A DNA stretch of 64,000 nt, taken from Methylobacterium mesophilicum SR1.6/6 (GTDB taxonomy: Bacteria > Pseudomonadota > Alphaproteobacteria > Rhizobiales > Beijerinckiaceae). The notes under the pieces were generated by a model, which was not told where the DNA came from, searched no databases, and was given only the letters and a program-made list of their open reading frames with translations. The stretch lies in assembly GCF_000364445.2 (NCBI RefSeq), contig NZ_CP043538.1:17198-81197 (forward strand). The letters run 5' to 3'. Positions within the stretch are counted from its first letter, which is position 1; each line of letters opens with the position of its first letter. Below, piece after piece: positions 1-7,225 of this stretch. A program made the translations under genes and the position numbers.

Positions 1-116
1 TCAACCGCTTCCGCCGCCTGCCCATCCGCTACGAGCGGCGCGGCGACATCTACGAGGCCTTCACAACCCTGGCCGCGAGCCTCATCACCCTCAAGCAGAT
101 CAAACGGTTCTGTTAG
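1..116 (+). mobile_element. IS5-family transposase, C-terminal remnant (cut by window edge)
   Basis: The reading frame enters from the left edge and stops with TAG at 114-116. It encodes about 37 residues containing RFRRLPIRYERRGDIYEAF and ending LKQIKRFC. The RR-x-x-x-RYERR-x-DI-x-EAF pattern is the C-terminal end of the DDE transposases of IS5-type elements. The catalytic residues lie outside the window, so whether the element is intact cannot be judged. Its position next to a catabolic island fits insertion at the edge of an accessory region. The outer terminal repeat of the element was not identified with certainty in the 95 bases that follow. Confidence 0.7.
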
Positions 117-211
117 GCGCTCTAAGGACGACGCGCGATGCTAAGGGACCGCGCTCCGGTCGCGAGGCCGGAGGGACGATTCGCGGGCTTATGTTCGAGG
201 GAAGTGAGCGC

Positions 212-1405
212 ATGTCGTCATCGGGCCTGACCGCGCGGGACATCCTGCCCGCCGATGGATGCCGGGGAGCTCTCGCCGGAAGACTGTGGCGGCCGGACGT
301 GTCCGGCCCGAGCGTCGTGGCGATCCGGGACGATGCGGCAGGCGAGGCCCGGGTCGTCGACGTCACCGCCACCTTTCCCACGGTGAGTGACCTCTGCGAG
401 TCGCGCGATCCCGGAGCCGCCCTGCGCGGCGCGGACGGCGTGGATCTCGGAAGCCTCGACGCGATCCTGGCCAACACGCCGCCCGACGGACGTGACGCAG
501 GCCGCCCGTGGCTCCTCGCGCCGGTCGACCTCCAGGCTCTCAAGGCGGCGGGCGTCACCTTCGCCACCTCCATGCTGGAGCGCGTGATCGAGGAGCGCGC
601 CCGGGGCGACCTCGCCGCCGCGGCGGCGATCCGCGCGGAGGTCGAGCGCCTCGTCGGCCGCGACCTGCGCCGGCTGAAGCCCGGCTCGCCCGAGGCGATG
701 GCCCTGAAGGAGGTGCTGGTCGCGCAGGGGGCCTGGAGCCAGTACCTGGAGGTCGGCATTGGCCCGGATGCCGAGATCTTCACCAAGGCGCAGCCGCTCT
801 CCGCGGTGGGCTGCGGGGCGGATGCGGGCCTCCATCCGGATTCGCACTGGAACAACCCGGAGCCCGAGGTGGCGCTCGCCGTCGCCTCCGACCAGCGCAT
901 CGTCGGCGCGACGCTCGCCAACGACGTGAACCTGCGGGATTTCGAGGGCCGCTCGGCGCTGCTGCTCGGCAAGGCCAAGGACAACAACGCCTCCTGCGCC
1001 CTCGGGCCGTTCCTGCGCCTGTTCGACGACACGTTCGGCCTCGACGATGTCCGTCGCACGACCGTCACCCTCGAGGTGACCGGGACGGACGGCTTCCGGC
1101 TCGAGGGCACATCGCCGCTCGCCGAGATCAGCCGCGACCCGGAGGAGCTTGCCGACGCGCTGATGGGGCGCACGCACAATTATCCGGACGGCGCTCTCCT
1201 TCTCCTCGGCACGATGTTCGCGCCGATCCAGGACCGCCACGGGCCGGGCCTCGGCTTCACCCATGCCGACAATGACCGGGTCGTGGTGGCGAGCCCGGAA
1301 CTCGGAAGCCTCGTCAACCGCATGCGTCCGTGCGACGCCTGCGAGCCCTGGACGTTCGGTGCGCGCGCACTGATGCGCAACCTCGCGGCGCGCGGACTTC
1401 TGTGA
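212..1405 (+). CDS. FAH-family 2-keto-3-deoxy sugar-acid dehydratase (XylX-like)
   Basis: The 397-residue product belongs to the fumarylacetoacetate hydrolase fold. The C-terminal half carries the metal-binding acidic triad in NNPEPEV (E217, E219) and TLANDVNLRDFEGRS (D238), followed by GKAKDNNASCALGPF. Length and this wording match the Caulobacter XylX type, which dehydrates 2-keto-3-deoxy-xylonate to alpha-ketoglutarate semialdehyde in the Weimberg route. A 2,4-diketo acid hydrolase role is the alternative, but those enzymes are usually near 280 residues. The start at 212 is preferred because GAGGGAAGTGAG precedes it; an in-frame ATG at 191 would add seven residues. The IlvD/Edd dehydratase at 7226 supports a sugar-acid pathway. 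Substrate is inferred. Confidence 0.85.
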   Translation: MSSSGLTARDILPADGCRGALAGRLWRPDVSGPSVVAIRDDAAGEARVVDVTATFPTVSDLCESRDPGAALRGADGVDLGSLDAILANTPPDGRDAGRPWLLAPVDLQALKAAGVTFATSMLERVIEERARGDLAAAAAIRAEVERLVGRDLRRLKPGSPEAMALKEVLVAQGAWSQYLEVGIGPDAEIFTKAQPLSAVGCGADAGLHPDSHWNNPEPEVALAVASDQRIVGATLANDVNLRDFEGRSALLLGKAKDNNASCALGPFLRLFDDTFGLDDVRRTTVTLEVTGTDGFRLEGTSPLAEISRDPEELADALMGRTHNYPDGALLLLGTMFAPIQDRHGPGLGFTHADNDRVVVASPELGSLVNRMRPCDACEPWTFGARALMRNLAARGLL

Positions 1406-1722
1406 CAGAGCGTCGGGTCGAGAGTTGCTCGACTCGAAGACCCACGGTCCATGACATCCGGGTGCCGCGGTTGGGATGCCCTGCGTCTCAGCAGAGGACA
1501 CGCTGATCTTCCATCCCCCGCACCGTCATCCCGGGCCACAGCGGAGCCTGGATCCAGAGCCGCCGATGCGCCAAGCCTTGCACCGGCCGCGGCTCCAGAT
1601 TCCGGGTTCGCCTTCGGCGCCCTGGAATGACGGTGCGAGCACGGGCGGAGCAGCACACTGCCGCCGACGGTGTGAGCACGTCTTGTTCCGCGAAGGTGGA
1701 GATGCTGTCGTATACCGTGACA
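1406..1722. other. Intergenic stretch with one palindromic repeat
   Basis: No convincing gene is seen here. The main content is the inverted repeat at 1522-1634. The rest is GC-rich spacer between two co-oriented catabolic genes. Confidence 0.6.
1522..1634. repeat. Dispersed palindromic intergenic repeat (imperfect)
   Basis: The outer arms are ACCGTCAT at the left and ATGACGGT at the right. The inner arms pair around CCTGGATCCAGAGCC on the left and GGCTCCAGATTCCGGG on the right, so the whole element can fold into one long imperfect hairpin of about 113 bases. CCGTCATCCCGGG...CCGGG..ATGACGG elements of this kind are common between genes in alphaproteobacteria. The right arm contains an ATG in frame with the downstream oxidase, which could mislead start prediction. 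Confidence 0.7.
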
Positions 1723-3117
1723 ATGCCTGATCCCTCCGAGATGATGCCGATGACCTCTGCCGCCCTCCTCGACCGCCTGACCGCGATCGTCGGACCGACC
1801 GGCCTCGTCACCGGCGACGAGCTGCGCGGCCGGTCGGCGAACTGGACCCGCCCGACCGAGCCCTGCGCCGCCCTGGCACTGGTCCGCCCGCGCAGCACCG
1901 CAGAAACGAGCGCCGTGATGACGGCCTGCCACGCGGCCGGCGTCGCGGTGGTGCCGCGGGGCGGCGCCACCGGCCTCGTCGACGGCACGCTCTGCGCGCC
2001 GGACGAGATCACCCTGTCCACGGAGCGCATGACCGGCATCGAGCCGGTGGATCCGCTCGGCATGACGGTGGTGGTCGGCACGGGCGCCACCCTCGAGAGC
2101 GTGCAGGACGCGGCCGCCGCAAGCGGCCTGTTCTTCCCCCTCGACCTCGGCGCCCGCGGCTCCGCGACGATCGGCGGCGCGATCTCCACCAACGCCGGCG
2201 GCCTTCGGGTGCTCCGCTACGGCATGATGCGCGAGATGGTGCTGGGCCTGGAGGCGGTACTCGCCGACGGCACGGTGGTGTCGTCCATGCGCCCGCTGAT
2301 CAAGAACAACACCGGCCTCGACCTGAAGCAGCTCTTCGTCGGCACCGAAGGCACGCTGGGCATCGTCACGCGGGCGGTTCTGCGCCTACGCCCGGAGCCC
2401 GCGGGTTACGCCACCGCGCTGATCGCCTGCCCGGGGGTGGATGACGGCGCGCGGGTGCTGCGGGCGGCGCAGAGCGCCTTCCAGGGGCGCGTCTCTTCCT
2501 TCGAAGGGCTGTGGCCCGATTTCTACCGGCTCATGACGGCGCCGGGGCGCGCCACCCGGCCGCTCGGCCCCGATTACCCGTTCTACGCCATCATCGAGGT
2601 CGAGTGCGTGACCGAGGAGTCGGACCGCTTCCTCGGCCTGCTGGAGGGCCTGATGGGCGACGGCACGATCCTCGACGCCGCCGTGGCCTCCTCGGAGGAG
2701 CAGCGTCGGGGCATGTGGCGGATCCGCGACCGGGTCGAGCACCTCAACGCCGACGGGATCGAGCGGGCCTTCGACGTCAGCGTGCCGCTGTCGCGCATGG
2801 ACGGCTATGTCCGCGGGGCCCTGGACCGGCTCGCCGCGATCCCCGGCTGCCGCGCCGTCGTGTACGGACATATCGGCGATAACAACCTGCACTGGAACAC
2901 CACCCGCCTCGACGCGGCCGGCAATGCCGCGATCGATGCGGCGATCTACGAGCCCCTGGCGGCGCTGAACGGCTCGGTCTCGGCCGAGCACGGGATCGGC
3001 CTGGAGAAGCGTGCCAAGCTGAAGCTGTCGCGCTCGCCGGAGGAGATCGCCGCGATGCGGCTGGTCAAGCGGGCGCTCGATCCGGAGAACCGGCTGAACC
3101 CCGGCAAGATCTTCTGA
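1723..3117 (+). CDS. FAD-linked D-2-hydroxyacid dehydrogenase (D-2-hydroxyglutarate/D-lactate dehydrogenase family)
   Basis: The product has about 464 residues. It has an N-terminal PCMH-type FAD-binding domain (VPRGGATGLVDG, then GGAISTNAGG and GTEGTLGIVTRAVLRL) and a C-terminal FAD-oxidase domain with GHIGDNNLHWN, SAEHGIGLEKR and the typical end LDPENRLNPGKIF. Such enzymes oxidise D-2-hydroxy acids to 2-keto acids and pass electrons to a flavoprotein or quinone. No Fe-S module is fused, unlike the enzyme at 9147. The start is uncertain: candidates are ATG 1702 (GAAGGTGGAG, but too close), 1723, 1741 and 1750. An ATG at 1627 is rejected because it lies inside a palindromic repeat. Substrate is not determined. 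Confidence 0.85.
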   Translation: MPDPSEMMPMTSAALLDRLTAIVGPTGLVTGDELRGRSANWTRPTEPCAALALVRPRSTAETSAVMTACHAAGVAVVPRGGATGLVDGTLCAPDEITLSTERMTGIEPVDPLGMTVVVGTGATLESVQDAAAASGLFFPLDLGARGSATIGGAISTNAGGLRVLRYGMMREMVLGLEAVLADGTVVSSMRPLIKNNTGLDLKQLFVGTEGTLGIVTRAVLRLRPEPAGYATALIACPGVDDGARVLRAAQSAFQGRVSSFEGLWPDFYRLMTAPGRATRPLGPDYPFYAIIEVECVTEESDRFLGLLEGLMGDGTILDAAVASSEEQRRGMWRIRDRVEHLNADGIERAFDVSVPLSRMDGYVRGALDRLAAIPGCRAVVYGHIGDNNLHWNTTRLDAAGNAAIDAAIYEPLAALNGSVSAEHGIGLEKRAKLKLSRSPEEIAAMRLVKRALDPENRLNPGKIF

Positions 3118-3127
3118 CGGTCTCGCC

Positions 3128-3409
3128 GTGGCGATCCGGCTGGCGGTGCGCCTGACGCCGCGCGGCGGCCGCGACGCCGTGGAGGGCTGGGCGCGGGACG
3201 AGAAGGGCCAGCCCTTCCTGAAGGCCCGCGTCTCCGCGGCGCCGATGGATGGGGCGGCAAACGCGGCGCTCGTGGTGCTGATCGCCAAGGCGTTGAAGGT
3301 AAGCCGAGGGTCGGTCCGGATCGTGTCGGGGGACCAGAGCCGGCTGAAGATCTTGGAGATCGACGGGCTCGGTCTGGCAGATCTGGAGCAGGTCTTCGGC
3401 CAGCCGTGA
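3128..3409 (+). CDS. DUF167 / YggU family protein
   Basis: This 93-residue protein with a GTG start begins ten bases after the oxidase stop. It shows the DUF167 core: V-x-LTPRGGRDAVEGW near the N terminus, LKARVSAAPMDGAANAAL in the middle, and SGDQSRLKILEIDG near the end. Length is normal for the family (90-110). The biochemical role of YggU proteins is not established, and the gene looks unrelated to the surrounding catabolic genes. It may be transcribed with the oxidase. Confidence 0.8.
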   Translation: MAIRLAVRLTPRGGRDAVEGWARDEKGQPFLKARVSAAPMDGAANAALVVLIAKALKVSRGSVRIVSGDQSRLKILEIDGLGLADLEQVFGQP

Positions 3410-3430
3410 GGGGCATGCCGGACGGCCCAT

Positions 3431-3515
3431 CCGTCCTTGCGAGCGTCGCGAAGCACTCCAGAAGCGCCACGCTCACGAATGTCCCGCTGCCCTGGGTTGC
3501 TTCGCTGCGCGCGCA
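3431..3515. repeat. Decayed palindromic intergenic repeat
   Basis: The left arm TTGCGAGCG..GCGAAGCA..CCAG pairs imperfectly with the right arm CTGGGTTGCTTCGCTGCGCGCGCA. This is the common 'TTGCGAGCGAAGCGAAGCAATCCAG' hairpin type of rhizobial genomes, here degenerate. It lies between the convergent ends of the DUF167 gene and the cleavage-enzyme gene. Confidence 0.6.
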
Positions 3516-3627
3516 CAGAGGCGCGCTTTCCAGGGTCCGCCGCAACCGATCCGTCGGCCGGACCCGGCCGACGCGTGCGGGGCGGGTCAGTCCTCGGCGC
3601 ACGATGTCGCGGAACGCCGGGCTTCGC

Positions 3628-4557
3628 TTAGAACGCGACCTTGTCGCCACCTTTCAACGCCAGCATCTCGCGCGCTTCGTCAGGCGAGGCGACTGACAGC
3701 CCCAGCCCCTCGATGATCGACCGAACGCGGCGCACCTGCGCGGCGTTGGTCTCGGCCAACTTGCCGGGCCCGTCCCACAGGCTGTCCTCCAGCCCGACCC
3801 GGACGTTGCCGCCCATCGCGGCCGCCATGGCGGCGATGTTCATCTGGTTTCGGCCCGCCCCCAGCACGGACCAGCGGTACTGGTCGCCGAACAGCCGGTC
3901 GGCGGTGCGCTTCATGTGCATCACGTCGTCGGGATGCGCGCCGATGCCGCCCTGCAGGCCGAAGACCGTCTGGATGAACAGCGGTGCCTGAACGAGGCCG
4001 CGGTCGAAAAAGTATTTCAGGTTGTAGAGATGGGCAGTGTCATAGCACTCGAACTCGAACCTCGTGCCGTTCGGCCCGCAGGTGGTCAGAATGTGCTCGA
4101 TCTGCCCGAAAGTGTTGCGGAAGATGATGTCCTTGTTGCCGAGGTAGTCGCGCTCCCACTGGTGCTTCAGGTCCTTGAAGCGGTCGAGCATGCCGAACAG
4201 GCCGAAATTCATCGAGCCGAGGTTCAGCGAGGCCACCTCCGGCTGGAAGGTCGCGGCCGGGCGGACCCGCTCCTCGATCGACATGGTCGGGGCGCCGCCG
4301 GTGGTGAGGTTCACCACGCAGGACGAGCGCTGCTTGATCACCGGCAGGAATTTCGCGAACGCCTCCGGCGATTGGTCCGGCTGGCCGGTCTCGGGGTTGC
4401 GGGCGTGCAGGTGCACGATGGCCGCGCCCGCCTCCGCCGCGCCGATGGCGGCATCGGCGATCTCTTCCGGCGTCACGGGCAGATGCGGTGACATGCTCGG
4501 CGTGTGGATCGCGCCGGTGACCGCGCAGGTGATGATGACTTTCCGCTGGGAGGCCAT
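3628..4557 (-). CDS. Beta-keto acid cleavage enzyme (BKACE, DUF849)
   Basis: The product is a 309-residue TIM-barrel protein of the BKACE family, which condenses a beta-keto acid with acetyl-CoA to release acetoacetate and a new acyl-CoA. Family marks include KVIITCAVTGAIHTPSMSP at the N terminus, GAAIVHLHARNPETGQPDQ (zinc-ligand HLH), NLTTGG, LNLGSMNFG and GGNVRVGLEDSL. The ATG at 4557 has AGGA upstream and starts two bases after the stop of the 3-hydroxyacid dehydrogenase gene, implying coupled translation. The coupling suggests that the dehydrogenase makes the beta-keto acid that this enzyme cleaves. The family has members for 3-keto-5-aminohexanoate, dehydrocarnitine and others; the substrate here is unknown. 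Confidence 0.88.
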   Translation of the reverse strand: MASQRKVIITCAVTGAIHTPSMSPHLPVTPEEIADAAIGAAEAGAAIVHLHARNPETGQPDQSPEAFAKFLPVIKQRSSCVVNLTTGGAPTMSIEERVRPAATFQPEVASLNLGSMNFGLFGMLDRFKDLKHQWERDYLGNKDIIFRNTFGQIEHILTTCGPNGTRFEFECYDTAHLYNLKYFFDRGLVQAPLFIQTVFGLQGGIGAHPDDVMHMKRTADRLFGDQYRWSVLGAGRNQMNIAAMAAAMGGNVRVGLEDSLWDGPGKLAETNAAQVRRVRSIIEGLGLSVASPDEAREMLALKGGDKVAF

Positions 4558-4559
4558 GC

Positions 4560-5483
4560 TCAATCCTTGTGTGAAGCCTTGTGGGCCCGCAGCGCGGCGA
4601 GCCGCGCGTCGCGGCGGTTCATGCGGGCGGGCAGGTCGTCGGGCGCCGGCCATTGCGCCAGGATGGTCTCGACGGCCGGCGCCTCGTAGACCGCAGGGGA
4701 TGGGGGATCGGCCGCGAGGCGCTTGTAAAAGGCGGTGTAGCGCGCGCAGTAATCGGCGATGCCCCCCGGCGCGTTCAGCGCGATGGTCTCGAACGGCCCC
4801 ATGAAGCTCCAGCGCAGGCCGAGGCCGTCGGAGACGGTCCTGTCGAGATCCTGCGGGGTCACGTAGCCCTCGGACGCCAGGCGGAACGCCTCCGCCAGCA
4901 GCGCCCCCTGCAGCCGGTTGAGGATGAAGCCCTCGACCTCCTTCAGCACCGTGATCGGCACTTGGCCGATCTGCTCGTAGACCGCCCGCGCCCGGGCGAG
5001 AGCCTCCGGCGTGGTCCAGGGCGCACCGGAAATCTCCACCAGCGGGATCAGGTGCGGCGGATTCACCGGATGGCCGATCAGGCAGCGGCTGCGGCCCGGC
5101 AGATCTTCCGTGAACAGGGAGCAGCGGATCGCCGACGAGGACGAGGCGATCACGGCATTCCGCGGGGCATGGGCATCGAGCTGGGCGAAGAGCGCCCGCT
5201 TGATGTCGAGTCGCTCCGGTCCGTTCTCCTGGACGAAGGTGACGCCGTCGAGGCATGTGCCGAGGCTCCCCACGGCCACGATCCGGCCCGCGGCGCTCTC
5301 CGGATCAGGACAGAGACCATGCTCCGCCAGGGTCCGCAGCCCCGCGTCGCAGAGCGGGATCGCGGCCTCGGCGACACCCGCGGCGGCATCGAACAGCCGG
5401 ACGGTCCAGCCCGCGCGGGCGAAGATCATCGCCCAGGCCCGGCCGATCAGACCGGCGCCAATGACCGCGACGCTCTCGGTCAA
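4560..5483 (-). CDS. Lambda-crystallin/L-gulonate 3-dehydrogenase-like 3-hydroxyacid dehydrogenase
   Basis: The product has 307 residues. It has an N-terminal Rossmann domain with VIGAGLIGRAWAMIFARAG and a C-terminal 3-hydroxyacyl-CoA dehydrogenase domain. SSSSAIR, GHPVNPPHLIPLVEI, VEGFILNRLQGALLAEAFRL and SDGLGLRWSFMGPFET are the marks of the lambda-crystallin branch, whose known members oxidise L-gulonate or other free 3-hydroxy acids rather than CoA esters. It is the first gene of a two-gene minus-strand operon with the BKACE gene and is divergent from a GntR regulator, which probably controls both. L-carnitine dehydrogenase is the closest alternative reading. Confidence 0.82.
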   Translation of the reverse strand: MTESVAVIGAGLIGRAWAMIFARAGWTVRLFDAAAGVAEAAIPLCDAGLRTLAEHGLCPDPESAAGRIVAVGSLGTCLDGVTFVQENGPERLDIKRALFAQLDAHAPRNAVIASSSSAIRCSLFTEDLPGRSRCLIGHPVNPPHLIPLVEISGAPWTTPEALARARAVYEQIGQVPITVLKEVEGFILNRLQGALLAEAFRLASEGYVTPQDLDRTVSDGLGLRWSFMGPFETIALNAPGGIADYCARYTAFYKRLAADPPSPAVYEAPAVETILAQWPAPDDLPARMNRRDARLAALRAHKASHKD

Positions 5484-5545
5484 GATCGCCCTCCCACGGT
5501 TCCGCCGGCCGGTCCGCCTCGCATCGGCGGCCGGTCTCGCCAGCT

Positions 5546-5560
5546 GTGATCACAGATCAC
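5546..5560. promoter_or_regulatory. Palindromic candidate operator in divergent promoter region
   Basis: GTGATC-ACA-GATCAC is a perfect 15-base inverted repeat, overlapping a second perfect palindrome, TGTGATCACA, at 5545-5554. It lies 62 bases upstream of the dehydrogenase start on the minus strand and 35 bases upstream of the GntR start on the plus strand. Its size and symmetry suit a dimeric GntR regulator. Assignment to the adjacent regulator is inference. Confidence 0.5.
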
Positions 5561-5595
5561 TAGCGTCTGGGACCCGGTTGCGTCTAGTCTGGCGC

Positions 5596-6309
5596 ATGAC
5601 CGTCGTGCCGGCCCTCGCCGACCTTCCGCAACTGGAGAGGCACACTCTGTCGGGGACCGCCTACGCGGCGCTCGCGGATCTTCTTGCCTCCGGGCGGCTG
5701 GCGCCGGGCGACCGGCTGTCGCTGCGGCGGAGCGCGGCGGCGTTCGGCGTGTCCGTTATGCCGGTCCGCGAGGCCGTGAGCCGGCTCGTGGCCGAGGGCG
5801 TGCTGGAAGTCGCCCCGGCGCGGATCATCCGCGTGCCGATCATGTCCGCCGCGGCCTTCCGGGCGCTCGCCGAGACGCGCATCGCAGTCGAGGGAATCGC
5901 CGCTGCCCGCGCAGCGGAACGCAGGACCGCCGAAGATCTGGGGGCGATCCGGAGGGCCGAAGCGGCTTTCCGGACGGAGGCCGGGACCGTCCAGCCCGAC
6001 CTGGCCCGCGCAGTTCAGCTCAACCGCGATCTGCACTTCGCGATCTACGGCGCCTGCGGGCTCGCGCCCCTCCTGGAGATCATCGCCCGGCTGTGGCTGA
6101 AGGCGGGCCCGGTGATCAACCTGGACCTGCGCGCCTGCCCGGAGCGGCTACGCCAGGGCTTCGCCCTGCGTCGGCACGCCGAGGCCCTGGCGGCCATCGA
6201 GGCCCGCGACAGTCCGGCGGCCGCGGCCGCCATCGCAGCCGACATCCGCGAGGCTGCGGACTTCATCGTGTCCCGCGGCGACCTGCACGACACAATTGGG
6301 GAGGAGTGA
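5596..6309 (+). CDS. GntR-family transcriptional regulator (FadR/FCD subfamily)
   Basis: The product has 237 residues. The N-terminal winged helix runs through TAYAALADLLASGRLAPGDRLSLRRSAAAFGVS, with MPVREAVSRLVAEGVLEV as the recognition-helix region. The C-terminal helical FCD domain binds an effector, usually a carboxylic acid. The gene is divergent from the dehydrogenase/BKACE pair and is followed two bases later by an SDR gene, so it probably controls both sides through the palindrome at 5546-5560 and its own transcription. Confidence 0.88.
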   Translation: MTVVPALADLPQLERHTLSGTAYAALADLLASGRLAPGDRLSLRRSAAAFGVSVMPVREAVSRLVAEGVLEVAPARIIRVPIMSAAAFRALAETRIAVEGIAAARAAERRTAEDLGAIRRAEAAFRTEAGTVQPDLARAVQLNRDLHFAIYGACGLAPLLEIIARLWLKAGPVINLDLRACPERLRQGFALRRHAEALAAIEARDSPAAAAAIAADIREAADFIVSRGDLHDTIGEE

Positions 6310-6311
6310 GC

Positions 6312-7079
6312 ATGGATCTCGGGATTGCCGGCCTGCGGGTGCTGGTGACGGCGGGGGCCGCGGGCATCGGGCGCAGCATCGTCGACGCGTTCCTTGAGGA
6401 AGGCGCGCAGGTCTTCGCCTGCGACATCGACGCGGAGGCGCTGGCCGGGCTGCCGCCCGCCGTGGGGCGCAGCCGCACCGACGTGGCCGATCGTGACGCG
6501 GTGACGGCGATGATGACTCAGGCGGTCGACGCCCTCGGCGGCCTCGACGTGCTGGTCAACAACGCCGGCATCGCCGGGCCGACCGGCCGGGTCGAGGAGA
6601 TCGCCCCCGAAGAGTGGGATCGATGCCTGACCGTCTGCCTGACGAGCCAGTTCAACTGCGCGCGGCTGGCCGTGCCGCACCTGCGCCAGAGCGCAAACGC
6701 CTCGATCGTCAACCTGTCGTCGGCCGCCGGCAAGTTCGGCTTCGCCCTGCGCAGCCCCTACGCGGCGGCCAAGTGGGGGGTGATCGGCTTCACCAAATCC
6801 CTGGCGATCGAGCTCGGCGGGGCCGGCATCCGGGTGAACGCCATCCTGCCAGGGCTCGTCGCCGGCGACCGCCAGCGGCGGGTGCTCGAATCCAAGGCGC
6901 AGCAGCAGGGCACCAGCTTCGCCGAGATGGAGGCGCGCGCCTTCTCGTTCGTGTCGGTCAAGGAATACGTAACCGCCCGGCAGCTCGCCGACCAGATCCT
7001 GCTGCTCTGCTCGCCCCGTGGCCGGACCATCTCGGGGCAGGCCATCTCCATCGACGGTGACACCCGGATGCTGTCCTGA
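6312..7079 (+). CDS. Short-chain dehydrogenase/reductase (sugar or sugar-acid dehydrogenase)
   Basis: The 255-residue classical SDR shows the nucleotide-binding TAGAAGIG near residue 14, LVNNAGI near 80, a Ser in NLSSAAGKF and the catalytic pair in YAAAKWG. The ATG follows GAGGAGTGAGC and sits two bases after the GntR stop. Within this cluster two roles are possible: oxidation of the starting sugar to a lactone, or C4 oxidation of a 2-keto-3-deoxy acid. The sequence alone does not separate these. It probably forms one unit with the regulator and perhaps the dehydratase 146 bases downstream. Confidence 0.85.
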   Translation: MDLGIAGLRVLVTAGAAGIGRSIVDAFLEEGAQVFACDIDAEALAGLPPAVGRSRTDVADRDAVTAMMTQAVDALGGLDVLVNNAGIAGPTGRVEEIAPEEWDRCLTVCLTSQFNCARLAVPHLRQSANASIVNLSSAAGKFGFALRSPYAAAKWGVIGFTKSLAIELGGAGIRVNAILPGLVAGDRQRRVLESKAQQQGTSFAEMEARAFSFVSVKEYVTARQLADQILLLCSPRGRTISGQAISIDGDTRMLS

Positions 7080-7225
7080 ACGCAACCGCGCGTGGATCAT
7101 GCTGCGGAGTAGATCGCGGCAGGGTAGGTATCAGGCAGAGCAAGAAGGTGCTGCGCCCAGCGTGACCGGCTGGCGCGCGGGCCTCGAGGGCCAGAGCAAC
7201 GGCCCGAGGATGTGAGGAAGCGACC

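Noticed and set aside
1627..1722. Longer start for the FAD-linked dehydrogenase at 1627
   Set aside because: The ATG belongs to the right arm of a palindromic repeat and the added residues do not resemble the family.
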